Assembly: GCA_035294265.1 (NCBI GenBank)
Contig: DATGLK010000095.1
Location: 1-64,000, forward strand
Length of the DNA stretch: 64,000 nt
Origin: Candidatus Binataceae bacterium
GTDB taxonomy: Bacteria; Desulfobacterota; Binatia; Binatales; Binataceae
Reading direction: 5' to 3'
The translations under genes were made by a program, and so were the position numbers. Each line of letters begins with the position of its first letter. Position 1 is the stretch's first letter. The notes beneath the pieces were generated by a model. It was not told the origin of the DNA. It made no database searches and saw only the letters and a list, made by a program, of their open reading frames with translations. Of the stretch, positions 54,958 through 62,557 are shown piece by piece.

Positions 54958-55269
54958 TCAATCCTGAGCCCGGCCCGCTTGAGTAGATGACTGGATGGAT
55001 AGGGGGACGCTTTGCTTGGCTTCCGGACTGCGCACGCAGCCGCGCGCCTGGCTGATGTCGGCGATATAGCGATCCCAGCAGCTCTTGAACATCAACCCGC
55101 CGGGAACCCAGGCGCAAGGCGGGTTGACGTGAGGGATAAACTTCCGATCGCTGGGGCATCGCCACCCCGGGCTGGCCAGAGTCGGATCGGGCAGATAGGC
55201 GACGCTGACCGGCGGTGTGCAGCCACTCAACAGTAGCAAAGCTCCCAGCAACCATCCACGAGCAGCCAT
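54958..55269 (-). CDS. Small Cys-rich putative lipoprotein
   Basis: This 103-residue protein has an N-terminal signal ending in a lipobox L-L-S-G-C near residue 13-17. The mature part has four more cysteines (in W-R-C-P, P-P-C-A, S-C-W and G-C-V), so disulfides are likely in an extracytoplasmic location. I recognise no family. It is divergent from nadB with a 101-bp gap and abuts the TSUP gene. Confidence 0.65.
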   Translation of the reverse strand: MAARGWLLGALLLLSGCTPPVSVAYLPDPTLASPGWRCPSDRKFIPHVNPPCAWVPGGLMFKSCWDRYIADISQARGCVRSPEAKQSVPLSIQSSTQAGRAQD

Positions 55270-55370
55270 CGCGCCAGTTTGCCCGTGGCGGCCGCTGACA
55301 ACAACCCGCCGGAACCCGCGTTGGCCGGTCCTGCGCGCCCCCGTAAAATGGATCTGGGAGTCCCAGGAGT

Positions 55371-56957
55371 ATGACTTTTGACAGCGATTTCCTGGTGATT
55401 GGCGGCGGTTTGGCCGGCCTGCGCTTTGCCCTGGCCGCGGCCGAGCTGGGACAGGTTACGCTGATCGCCAAGGCCGGCCGCGACGACGCCAACACTTATT
55501 ACGCCCAGGGCGGCATTGCCTGCGTATGGGGTGATGACGACTCGCTCGCGCTTCACGTCGAGGACACGATGCGCGCGGGGGCGGGACTGTGCCATCGCGA
55601 GGCGGTGGAAGCGATCGTCGGTGACGGGCCGGCCGCGGTGCGTGAGCTTATCGAGTTGGGAGTTCGCTTTACCCGCTCCGGCGACGGGGTTCATTACGAC
55701 CTCGGACGCGAGGGCGGCCATTGCCGTCGCCGCGTTTTACATGCGCTCGATTTGACCGGGAATGAGCTGATGCGAGCTTTGGGGGAAGCGGCAGGCCGCC
55801 AAGGTAAAATCGAGCGGCGCGAGGCTCACGAGGCGATCGATCTGCTAATCGCGCCTGGTCACGATGGCAAACCGCAATGCTGGGGTGCCTATGCGCTGGA
55901 CCGGAAAAGCGGCCAAATCCATCATTATCGCGCGCCGCTTACGATGCTAGCCACGGGCGGCGCGGGGATGGTCTATCGGCATACCAGCAACCCCAGAGTC
56001 GCCACCGGCGACGGCATCGCGATAGCCTTGCGGGCCGGGGCGCAAGTCGCGAATCTGGAGTTCTACCAGTTCCATCCAACTTGCCTGTACCACCCGGGTG
56101 CCAAGCCCTTCCTGATCTCGGAAGCGCTGCGCGGCGAAGGCGCGATTCTGAAACTGCCCGGCGGCGAGCGTTTCATGCCGCGCTACCATTCCGACGCCGA
56201 GCTGGCGCCGCGCGACGTGGTGGCGCGCGCGATTGATGCCGAGATGAAGCGTCACGGCCAGCCCGCGGTGCTGCTCGATGTGAGCCATCGCGAGGCTGGC
56301 TTCGTACGCCAGCGCTTCCCCAATATCTACGCGCATTGCCTGAAATTGGGCATCGACATCACACGCGAGCCGATGCCGGTGGTGCCCGCGGCCCATTACA
56401 TGTGTGGCGGAGTGCGCACCGACCTGTGGGGCCGCACCAGCCTCGACGGCTTGCTGGCGGCGGGCGAGGTCGCGATGACGGGGCTGCATGGCGCCAATCG
56501 GTTGGCCTCCAATTCACTGCTAGAGGCGGTGGTGATGGCGCGCCGGGCGGCGATGGCGGCGCCACACGAGTTGGCGCGGCTGGGCGGTAATCCGCCCGTC
56601 TTTCCCGATCTGTCCCCTGCCCGCCCCCTGAAGGAGACTGCGCGTGCCCGTATCGCGGCGCAAATTGAGAGGCTGCGCGACCTGATGTGGGCGCGGGCGG
56701 GGATTGTGCGCGATGACGCTGACCTGGCTCGAGCGCAAGATGAATTGTGCCTCCTGGCTGCCGAGCTTGAGCGTGACTACCAGCGCTTCGGATGTGCTCC
56801 CGAAGTGCTTGAACTGCGAAATCTGGTTGCAGTGGGCGAAGCGATTGTGCGTTGCGCGGCGCGACGAACGGAATCGCGTGGCGCCCATTACAATCGCGAC
56901 CATCCGCTATCCGTCGAGAGCTGGCGCCACGACAGCCAGCTCGGACCGTCGCATTAG
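55371..56957 (+). CDS. nadB: L-aspartate oxidase NadB
   Basis: NadB oxidises L-aspartate to iminoaspartate with FAD for de novo NAD synthesis. The FAD-binding motif V-I-G-G-G-L-A-G-L is at residues 8-16. The active-site segment has R-R-V-L-H-A-L-D near 122-129, Q-F-H-P-T near 230-234 and E-x-L-R-G-E-G near 246-252, and the flavin-adjacent N-R-L-A-S-N-S-L-L-E-A-V near 378-389. Length is 528 residues. nadA and nadC are not adjacent in this window. Confidence 0.96.
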   Translation: MTFDSDFLVIGGGLAGLRFALAAAELGQVTLIAKAGRDDANTYYAQGGIACVWGDDDSLALHVEDTMRAGAGLCHREAVEAIVGDGPAAVRELIELGVRFTRSGDGVHYDLGREGGHCRRRVLHALDLTGNELMRALGEAAGRQGKIERREAHEAIDLLIAPGHDGKPQCWGAYALDRKSGQIHHYRAPLTMLATGGAGMVYRHTSNPRVATGDGIAIALRAGAQVANLEFYQFHPTCLYHPGAKPFLISEALRGEGAILKLPGGERFMPRYHSDAELAPRDVVARAIDAEMKRHGQPAVLLDVSHREAGFVRQRFPNIYAHCLKLGIDITREPMPVVPAAHYMCGGVRTDLWGRTSLDGLLAAGEVAMTGLHGANRLASNSLLEAVVMARRAAMAAPHELARLGGNPPVFPDLSPARPLKETARARIAAQIERLRDLMWARAGIVRDDADLARAQDELCLLAAELERDYQRFGCAPEVLELRNLVAVGEAIVRCAARRTESRGAHYNRDHPLSVESWRHDSQLGPSH

Positions 56958-57317
56958 TTCGTTCGTAGCGAGGCGAATACGCGTCGATGCGCAGTCATCG
57001 CGAGCTGAACTGCACGATGCTAGGCGGTGTCGAGGCGGCCTATAGATCTGCTGGCGTAGTCATTCTCGCGCGAATGGCCAGAACAAAGCAGGCCGCCGTG
57101 GGTGTTACGCTCTACGTGATTCTCCACTGAATTCAGACGAGGAGGTACTGGCGCGTCACGACGCAGGTTTGTGGGCTTGCGTCGTGCCCGTGAATTGCGA
57201 TGATAGCAGGACGCCGTGCTGTGCGCCGCCAGCTCGGTGATCGATGGAAAAACACTGCGGCGACGGCGAACCATTAAGCCCCGGTTTGCAAACCAAATAC
57301 GAGGAGAAACTATTCCC
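56958..57317. other. Gap of 360 bp between nadB and the RidA gene
   Basis: No convincing reading frame was found. It holds the hairpin at 57157-57186 (9-bp stem cacgacgca/tgcgtcgtg) and an aggaggt-like element at 57139-57145 not followed by a coding frame. A promoter for the RidA gene is expected here, but no strong -35/-10 pair stands out. Confidence 0.5.
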
Positions 57318-57719
57318 ATGAGCGATCCCAAAGTCCGTCATATCAATCCGCCCGGTCTGTCAACTCCGCGCGGCTATTCTCATGTAGTCGAAGCAAGCGG
57401 TGGCCGCACAATTTACGTCGCCGGTCAGGTTGCGCTGGACCAGCACGGCAAGCTTATCGGCGAGGGCGATTTCGCCGCCCAGGCCGAACAGGTCTTCACC
57501 AATCTGAAGACCGCCTTGGCCGCCGCCGGGGCCGATCTAAGTCACGTCGTCAAGATGACCAGCTTCGTGCGTAACGTGGCAGAAAATCTGGCGACGCTGC
57601 GCGCGGTTCGCGACCGCCATTTGCCGGTGCCGCCGCCCGCCAATACCCTGATCGAGATCAACCGCCTGGTGCAGGACAACCTACTGCTGGAGATCGAGGC
57701 GGTCGCGGTGGTGCCCTAA
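57318..57719 (+). CDS. RidA family protein
   Basis: This 133-residue protein belongs to RidA/YjgF/UK114, enamine/imine deaminases that remove reactive 2-aminoacrylate-type intermediates. Seen are V-A-G-Q-V-A-L-D near residues 36-43, the trimer-interface A-A-Q-A-E-Q-V-F-T-N-L near 55-65 and the Glu near the C-terminus (I-E-A-V-A). The arginine that marks true RidA is replaced by asparagine in the P-A-N-T-L-I-E-I segment, so activity may differ. The ATG at 57318 has an upstream gagga. Confidence 0.88.
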   Translation: MSDPKVRHINPPGLSTPRGYSHVVEASGGRTIYVAGQVALDQHGKLIGEGDFAAQAEQVFTNLKTALAAAGADLSHVVKMTSFVRNVAENLATLRAVRDRHLPVPPPANTLIEINRLVQDNLLLEIEAVAVVP

Positions 57720-58019
57720 AGAGCGTTGGGCAAACAACTTTACGCAAAGTAAGTCGAGACCATTCCGAGCAAGCGTTATAAGATGGGGCGCGGCGGCAGT
57801 TCCACCGTCATCCTGAGCCCCAGCGAAGAACGCCCACGATATATTTCCCGCCTCACATCGGCTGATGGCAGAGATTCGAAGTTTTATCTTGAGCATGGCG
57901 AAGGATTTAAAATGACCTCTGATCTCTTTTACGCCCGGTCCCTTTTCCTAAGGGCTAGGCCGCTAAGTGATTTGGTGGTCAGAGCGCCTGGATGGTCACG
58001 GCTTGGTAAATTGTTTCCG
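57720..58019. other. Gap with dispersed repeat-like sequence
   Basis: The sequence reads open into the transpeptidase gene, but 57807-57900 holds two copies of a tcatcctgagc...gcgaag-like unit, a common dispersed repeat type, so this part is probably not translated. An ATG at 57912 with aagga upstream is the best alternative start for the next gene. Confidence 0.45.
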
Positions 58020-59750
58020 ATGCTACGTTTGCCGATGACACATATGATTGCGTTCCCAAGCCGGCTGGGCCGAATGGTGCTGATGGTGGGATTTGGGGTC
58101 GGCGTGCTGATGGCACAAGCTCTAGCCGCCGCGCCAATTCCACCGCCGCGCGCGCAAGCGCTCTCGCCCGCGGGGCAGAAGATGCTCGCGGAGCTGATTG
58201 CCTCGGGCCAGATCGCCGAGATGTATCGACCCGACTTGCGCTCGTTCGAAGCCCCGCTTAGGACCTTTTACCAAAGTGGCGACAACACACTGGCCTGGGT
58301 TCGCGACGGCCAAGTTACGCCTCAGGCGACGGCACTTGTGGCGGTTTTTGTGCAGGCCGAGCGCGAAGGGCTGGAGCCCGCCGACTACGACGGTCCGCGC
58401 TGGTCTGATCGCTTCCAGCGATTGCCGCGGGCGGATGAAGCTGAGTTGGTACGCTTCGACGTGGCGCTTACGGCATGCGCGATGCGCTACATCCGAGACT
58501 TGCGGGTGGGGCGGGTCAATCCCCAGGCCTTGAAGTTCGGCCTGGATCCCAGTGCCAATGAAATCGATATGGCGGCCTTTCTGCGCACCCGGGTGGTGCT
58601 CGCCGAACCGGCGACCATCGCACCCGCCATGAGCGCTTTGGAACCGCCTTTTTGGGCCTATCGACGCACTCTGGCGGCGCTTCAGACCTACGAGCGTTTG
58701 GCCAAATCGGACGACGGGCAGACCTTACCGATTCCCGCCAAAAGCGTCGAACCCGGCCAACCCTATGCCGGCTTGACGGGATTGGTGCGCCGGTTGCGCC
58801 TGGTGGGAGATTTGCCCGCCGACGCGGTGGTTAAGACCGCACCTCCCATCTACCAGGAACCGCTGGTGACGGCGGTCAAGAGCTATCAGCGCCGCCATGG
58901 TCTAGATATCGACGGGCGTTTGGGCCGGGCCACCCTGGAGCAGCTCAATGTACCACTGAGCTGGCGCGTGGAGCAGCTTCGGCTGAGTCTGGAGCGCTGG
59001 CGTTGGGTTCCGCAGACCTACGCGCAGCCACCGCTGATCGTCAATATTCCCGAATTCATGCTTCGCTGCTGGAACAAAGATTATCGCAATGTCTTGCAGA
59101 TGCGAGTGGTGGTCGGCCGTTCCTACCGGCACAAGACTCCGGTCTTTGCCGAGCCGATGCGCTATCTGGTCTTCCGCCCCTACTGGAACGTTCCCCTTAG
59201 CATCCAGCGCGCCGAGTTGGTACCCAAGCTGGCCCGCAACCCAAACTATCTATCCGAGCATGGCTACGAAGTGGTCGACCGCAGCGGGGCGATCATCACG
59301 GGTGCGATGGACGGCGCGATTTTGGCGGGGATACGCTCGGGCAAGCTGTCGGTCCGCCAGCGCCCCGGCCCCAAAAACGCTTTGGGACTGGTGAAATTCA
59401 TCTTCCCCAACAGCTACAGCGTCTATTTGCACAGCACCCCGGCGGTCGCGCTATTCGCGCGCCGCCGGCGCGATTTCAGTCACGGCTGTATTCGAGTCCA
59501 GGATCCAGTGTCGCTGGCGGTTTGGGTGCTGCGCCACAATCCCGGCAATTGGGACCGTACGCACGTGCTGGCAGCGATGGAGGGAGAGCGCGATTCCTAT
59601 CAAGTCAACCTTGCACAGCCCCTCCCGGTACTGATCGTGTATACCACAGCCTTCGTGTTGCGCAGCGGCGAGGTGCGCTTTTTCAACGACATTTATGGCT
59701 ACGATTTGGAGTTGGAGCGCGCTCTGAGCAATGGCGTGCCGACCCGCTGA
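58020..59750 (+). CDS. L,D-transpeptidase, YcbB-like
   Basis: This protein, about 576 residues from the chosen start, forms 3-3 peptidoglycan cross-links or attaches lipoproteins. A signal peptide (about 12-38) is followed by a scaffold domain, a peptidoglycan-binding domain (about 290-320, with Y-Q-R-R-H-G-L-D-I-D-G-R-L-G) and the YkuD catalytic domain. The latter carries the S-H-G-C-I-R motif with nucleophile Cys near 483. The start is uncertain: ATGs at 57912, 58020 and 58035 are all in frame, and earlier sequence looks like repeat. The next gene overlaps or abuts its end. Confidence 0.9.
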   Translation: MLRLPMTHMIAFPSRLGRMVLMVGFGVGVLMAQALAAAPIPPPRAQALSPAGQKMLAELIASGQIAEMYRPDLRSFEAPLRTFYQSGDNTLAWVRDGQVTPQATALVAVFVQAEREGLEPADYDGPRWSDRFQRLPRADEAELVRFDVALTACAMRYIRDLRVGRVNPQALKFGLDPSANEIDMAAFLRTRVVLAEPATIAPAMSALEPPFWAYRRTLAALQTYERLAKSDDGQTLPIPAKSVEPGQPYAGLTGLVRRLRLVGDLPADAVVKTAPPIYQEPLVTAVKSYQRRHGLDIDGRLGRATLEQLNVPLSWRVEQLRLSLERWRWVPQTYAQPPLIVNIPEFMLRCWNKDYRNVLQMRVVVGRSYRHKTPVFAEPMRYLVFRPYWNVPLSIQRAELVPKLARNPNYLSEHGYEVVDRSGAIITGAMDGAILAGIRSGKLSVRQRPGPKNALGLVKFIFPNSYSVYLHSTPAVALFARRRRDFSHGCIRVQDPVSLAVWVLRHNPGNWDRTHVLAAMEGERDSYQVNLAQPLPVLIVYTTAFVLRSGEVRFFNDIYGYDLELERALSNGVPTR

Positions 59751-59787
59751 AATGGCGCTTCAGGCAACGCGGGCTCCCGCGGATCGG

Positions 59788-60693
59788 ATGAATTGGTTGC
59801 GCAGGCTGTGGCTTCCTGCGTGTTTGGCCCTGCTCATGTTTGCGAGCTGGGTTGGCATGGCGCTGGCTTGGGGTGAAGAAGGGCACCAGATAGTGGCCTC
59901 GATCGCCGCTGACCGGTTGCGCGCGCCGGCCCGCGCACAGGTGGCGCGAATTCTAGGTCTGCAGGATCAGCCCGGCGCGGTGGCCGCCGCGATGGCTCGT
60001 ATTTCGGTGTGGCCGGACACCGAATATCGACGTGAGGATCCAGCCAGCGAACTGTGGCATTTCATCGATCTCTGCCTGCAGGACCGTCCCTCCGATATCG
60101 CGGCGCGATGTCCAGGCGAGGCCTGTGTGGTCGATCAGGTCAACCAGTTCGCCAAGCGCTTGCGCAGCCAAGTTTACGATCGCTGGGGCGGCGAAGGCGA
60201 TTTGGCCTTTGAAATTCACCTGGTGGGTGACCTGTTCCAGCCCCTGCATGCCGCCACCGACCACGATCTCGGCGGCAACTGTGAGAAAGTGATTTCGCCC
60301 GTGCGCGCACGCAACCTTCATAATGCCTGGGACGATGCCGTGGTCTGGCAGCTTGAGACTCAGTTGGGAGCCAACGATGCGTCCCAGAGCGCCCGGCGCT
60401 TGCAAGCCCTCTATCCGCCCACGGCCGAGCAAATGCACTGGGGGCCCGACAGTGCCGCGCATATCGCCTGGCATTCGCATGAATTGGCGCTCAGCGCCGT
60501 CTACCAGCCCCTGGCCATTCCACTCCAGCCTTGCGCCCCGCTGCTCTCCTGCTACGAGGTGCCGCGCCGTACCGTGGTTTTGAGCCAGGATTATTTGAAC
60601 CAATCCGCCCACTTGGCGGGAGCGCAACTGGCGGCGGCTGGATACCGTTTGGCGGCGTTGCTCAACTCGATTTGGGATGCGAACCTGAAATAG
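59788..60693 (+). CDS. S1/P1 nuclease family protein, secreted
   Basis: This protein of about 301 residues has a signal peptide (about 1-27) and a mature N-terminal Trp in W-G-E-E-G-H, the first zinc-ligand group of S1/P1 nucleases. Further ligands appear in L-W-H-F-I-D, H-L-V-G-D-L-F-Q-P-L-H and N-L-H-N-A-W-D. S1/P1 enzymes cut single-stranded DNA and RNA with three zinc ions. The start at 59788 gives a clean signal peptide; starts at 59731 and 59752 are also in frame. It follows the L,D-transpeptidase closely. Confidence 0.88.
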   Translation: MNWLRRLWLPACLALLMFASWVGMALAWGEEGHQIVASIAADRLRAPARAQVARILGLQDQPGAVAAAMARISVWPDTEYRREDPASELWHFIDLCLQDRPSDIAARCPGEACVVDQVNQFAKRLRSQVYDRWGGEGDLAFEIHLVGDLFQPLHAATDHDLGGNCEKVISPVRARNLHNAWDDAVVWQLETQLGANDASQSARRLQALYPPTAEQMHWGPDSAAHIAWHSHELALSAVYQPLAIPLQPCAPLLSCYEVPRRTVVLSQDYLNQSAHLAGAQLAAAGYRLAALLNSIWDANLK

Positions 60694-60719
60694 TCGAGTT
60701 TTCCGGAAAAAGGACAGCT

Positions 60720-61325
60720 ATGGCTGAAGTGACATCGGAACAGACCATCGACAAGACCGCGCCGGTGGCCGTGGCGGGGAGCGGACACCGGCTGCGCGCG
60801 GCGATTTTGCATCGCGTGCTGGCCGCCGCCCTGCTGACCGCGCTGGTCCTGTTCGGCCTATTCTTGACTAACTATTCGCATTTGGATGCGCGTTTTTATT
60901 GGACCGCGATGTTTCCCATCTTTGGCCTGGTGAGTACCTGGCAAGCGCTGCGAACCAGGCATCCGGTGATGCCGGTGTGGCGTGTTCTGCTGCGCGAAGC
61001 GGCCCATTGGCTGGGCGCGATGCTGGCGGTGCGGGTGATTTTTCTGCAATTGGAATGGGGACAGATGGACGCCGACTCGGCCGCCCTGATGACCGTGCTG
61101 CTGTTGGCGGTGACCTGCTTTCTGGCCGGCGTGCATCTGGATCACAGCTTTATCTGGATCAGTCTGTTGCTGGCCGCCACCGCGATCATCGGTACTAATA
61201 TCGAGGGCTATTTGTGGCTGATCGTGGTGCTGGGCCTGATCGCCTTGGCCATCGCCGCAGTGGCCGCGGTTATGATCCATCGCCATCGCCGCGTCGAGGC
61301 CGCCCCGTCCGCGCCTGCGACGTGA
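60720..61325 (+). CDS. Uncharacterised five-helix membrane protein
   Basis: This 201-residue protein has a hydrophilic N-terminus (about 30 residues) and five hydrophobic segments. The C-terminus is basic (H-R-H-R-R). An aagga 7-11 bp upstream supports the ATG at 60720. No family is recognised. It follows the nuclease gene with a 26-bp gap and may be co-transcribed. Confidence 0.65.
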   Translation: MAEVTSEQTIDKTAPVAVAGSGHRLRAAILHRVLAAALLTALVLFGLFLTNYSHLDARFYWTAMFPIFGLVSTWQALRTRHPVMPVWRVLLREAAHWLGAMLAVRVIFLQLEWGQMDADSAALMTVLLLAVTCFLAGVHLDHSFIWISLLLAATAIIGTNIEGYLWLIVVLGLIALAIAAVAAVMIHRHRRVEAAPSAPAT

Positions 61326-61338
61326 GGCTAATCCGCGG

Positions 61339-61842
61339 CTAGCTGGGTGGGCGATAAGACAAGACTTTGAAGTCCTGACCCTGGACGCGAAAATCGGCGC
61401 GCTCCTCCATCCCCATCGCGCGATGGGCCTTGAGGGAGGGTGTGTTGTCGGCGCGAATGAAACACACCGCCTCATGCTCGGGAAGATATTCGCGCAGCTT
61501 TTTGAACATCGCCTGGGCCAGGCGCCGGCCGCGCAGCTCCTGGGCCACGCAAATCGGACCTTGGAAATAGGCCGGGGCTTTGGCTTGGTATGCCAGCTTC
61601 ATTGCCGCCGCCACCGGCGACTCACTTTTGGCGGAGCTTTCCCAGGTAATCACGAATGCCACCACCTCGGTCGCCCGGCGTGCCACGATCACCGGCATCC
61701 GCTCCATCGTTTCGGCTACCAGCTCGCGCGGTACATGGCCGGTCAGCATGCCGCCGGCTTGCGCCTCGTTGGCAAGCGCCAGCCGCATGATACCGTCAAG
61801 GTCGCTTGCTTGCGCACGGCAGACAACGATGTCGTCCATCAC
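61339..61842 (-). CDS. GNAT family acetyltransferase
   Basis: This 167-residue acetyltransferase has the GNAT core with the acetyl-CoA pyrophosphate loop Q-E-L-R-G-R-R-L-A-Q-A near residues 103-113. The substrate could be an amino acid, polyamine or antibiotic-like amine. It is convergent with the membrane protein gene and isolated from other genes. Confidence 0.87.
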   Translation of the reverse strand: MMDDIVVCRAQASDLDGIMRLALANEAQAGGMLTGHVPRELVAETMERMPVIVARRATEVVAFVITWESSAKSESPVAAAMKLAYQAKAPAYFQGPICVAQELRGRRLAQAMFKKLREYLPEHEAVCFIRADNTPSLKAHRAMGMEERADFRVQGQDFKVLSYRPPS

Positions 61843-62001
61843 GATTTCTCCTGCTTCAGTCTTGGTACCACGCCTGCTGCCTTAGCGTGCTGATTTCAGC
61901 CCGGCGCGGGCTAGCTTGCAAGCTTCCTGTAGCCGGCGCTACAAATAAACAACGGTACGGTTCTGCTCGGCGGCGCCCGGCCGCAGCGGGAGGTTACTAC
62001 G

Positions 62002-62370
62002 ATGGCGGTATCGCTCAATCATACGATCGTGCCGGCCCACGACCCCAAAGCATCGGCGGAATTTCTGGCGCGGCTGCTGGGGTTGGAGGTCGAGCCCTTC
62101 GCCCATTTTCAGATGGTGCGGGTTAGTCCCGACCTGACCCTGGATTATGACGAGCGGAGGGGCGAATTTTCCACCAACCATTATGCCTTTAGGGTCAGCG
62201 CCCAGGAATTCGACGCGATCTTCGGCCGGATCAAGGAAATGGGGCTCAATTACTATTCCGACCAGCTTTTTGAGCATCCCGGTGAAATCAACGATCGCAG
62301 AAATGGGCGCGGCTTTTACTTCATGGACCCCAATGGTCACAATTTCGAGATTATGACCTGGTCTGAGTAA
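62002..62370 (+). CDS. VOC (glyoxalase) family protein
   Basis: This 122-residue protein belongs to the vicinal oxygen chelate superfamily, with the paired beta-alpha-beta-beta-beta halves. The N-terminal L-N-H-T-I-V-P-A-H-D and the C-terminal F-Y-F-M-D-P-N-G-H-N-F-E-I contain the likely metal-binding His and Glu. Activity could be a lyase, dioxygenase or resistance-type protein. It stands alone. Confidence 0.86.
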   Translation: MAVSLNHTIVPAHDPKASAEFLARLLGLEVEPFAHFQMVRVSPDLTLDYDERRGEFSTNHYAFRVSAQEFDAIFGRIKEMGLNYYSDQLFEHPGEINDRRNGRGFYFMDPNGHNFEIMTWSE

Positions 62371-62557
62371 AAGCGGGGGAATTGTTAGCATTTTCGGCTT
62401 CGCCGGAGCCGCGGCTGGCGGGGTCGGGTCAACCAAAAGGAGAGCGGCGCCGTCTTGGCACGGGGCGAGGAGGGGCGGCGCGCGCCGATTACCGTTTGCA
62501 CTGGATAAACTTATTCCAACCGCGCGTATCCAGCCGTGCCCTCTACGCGGCTAGAGT

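Noticed and set aside
57139-57187. Possible small gene or riboswitch before the RidA gene
   Set aside because: There is only one hairpin and an aggaggt without a coding frame behind it; no known riboswitch features.
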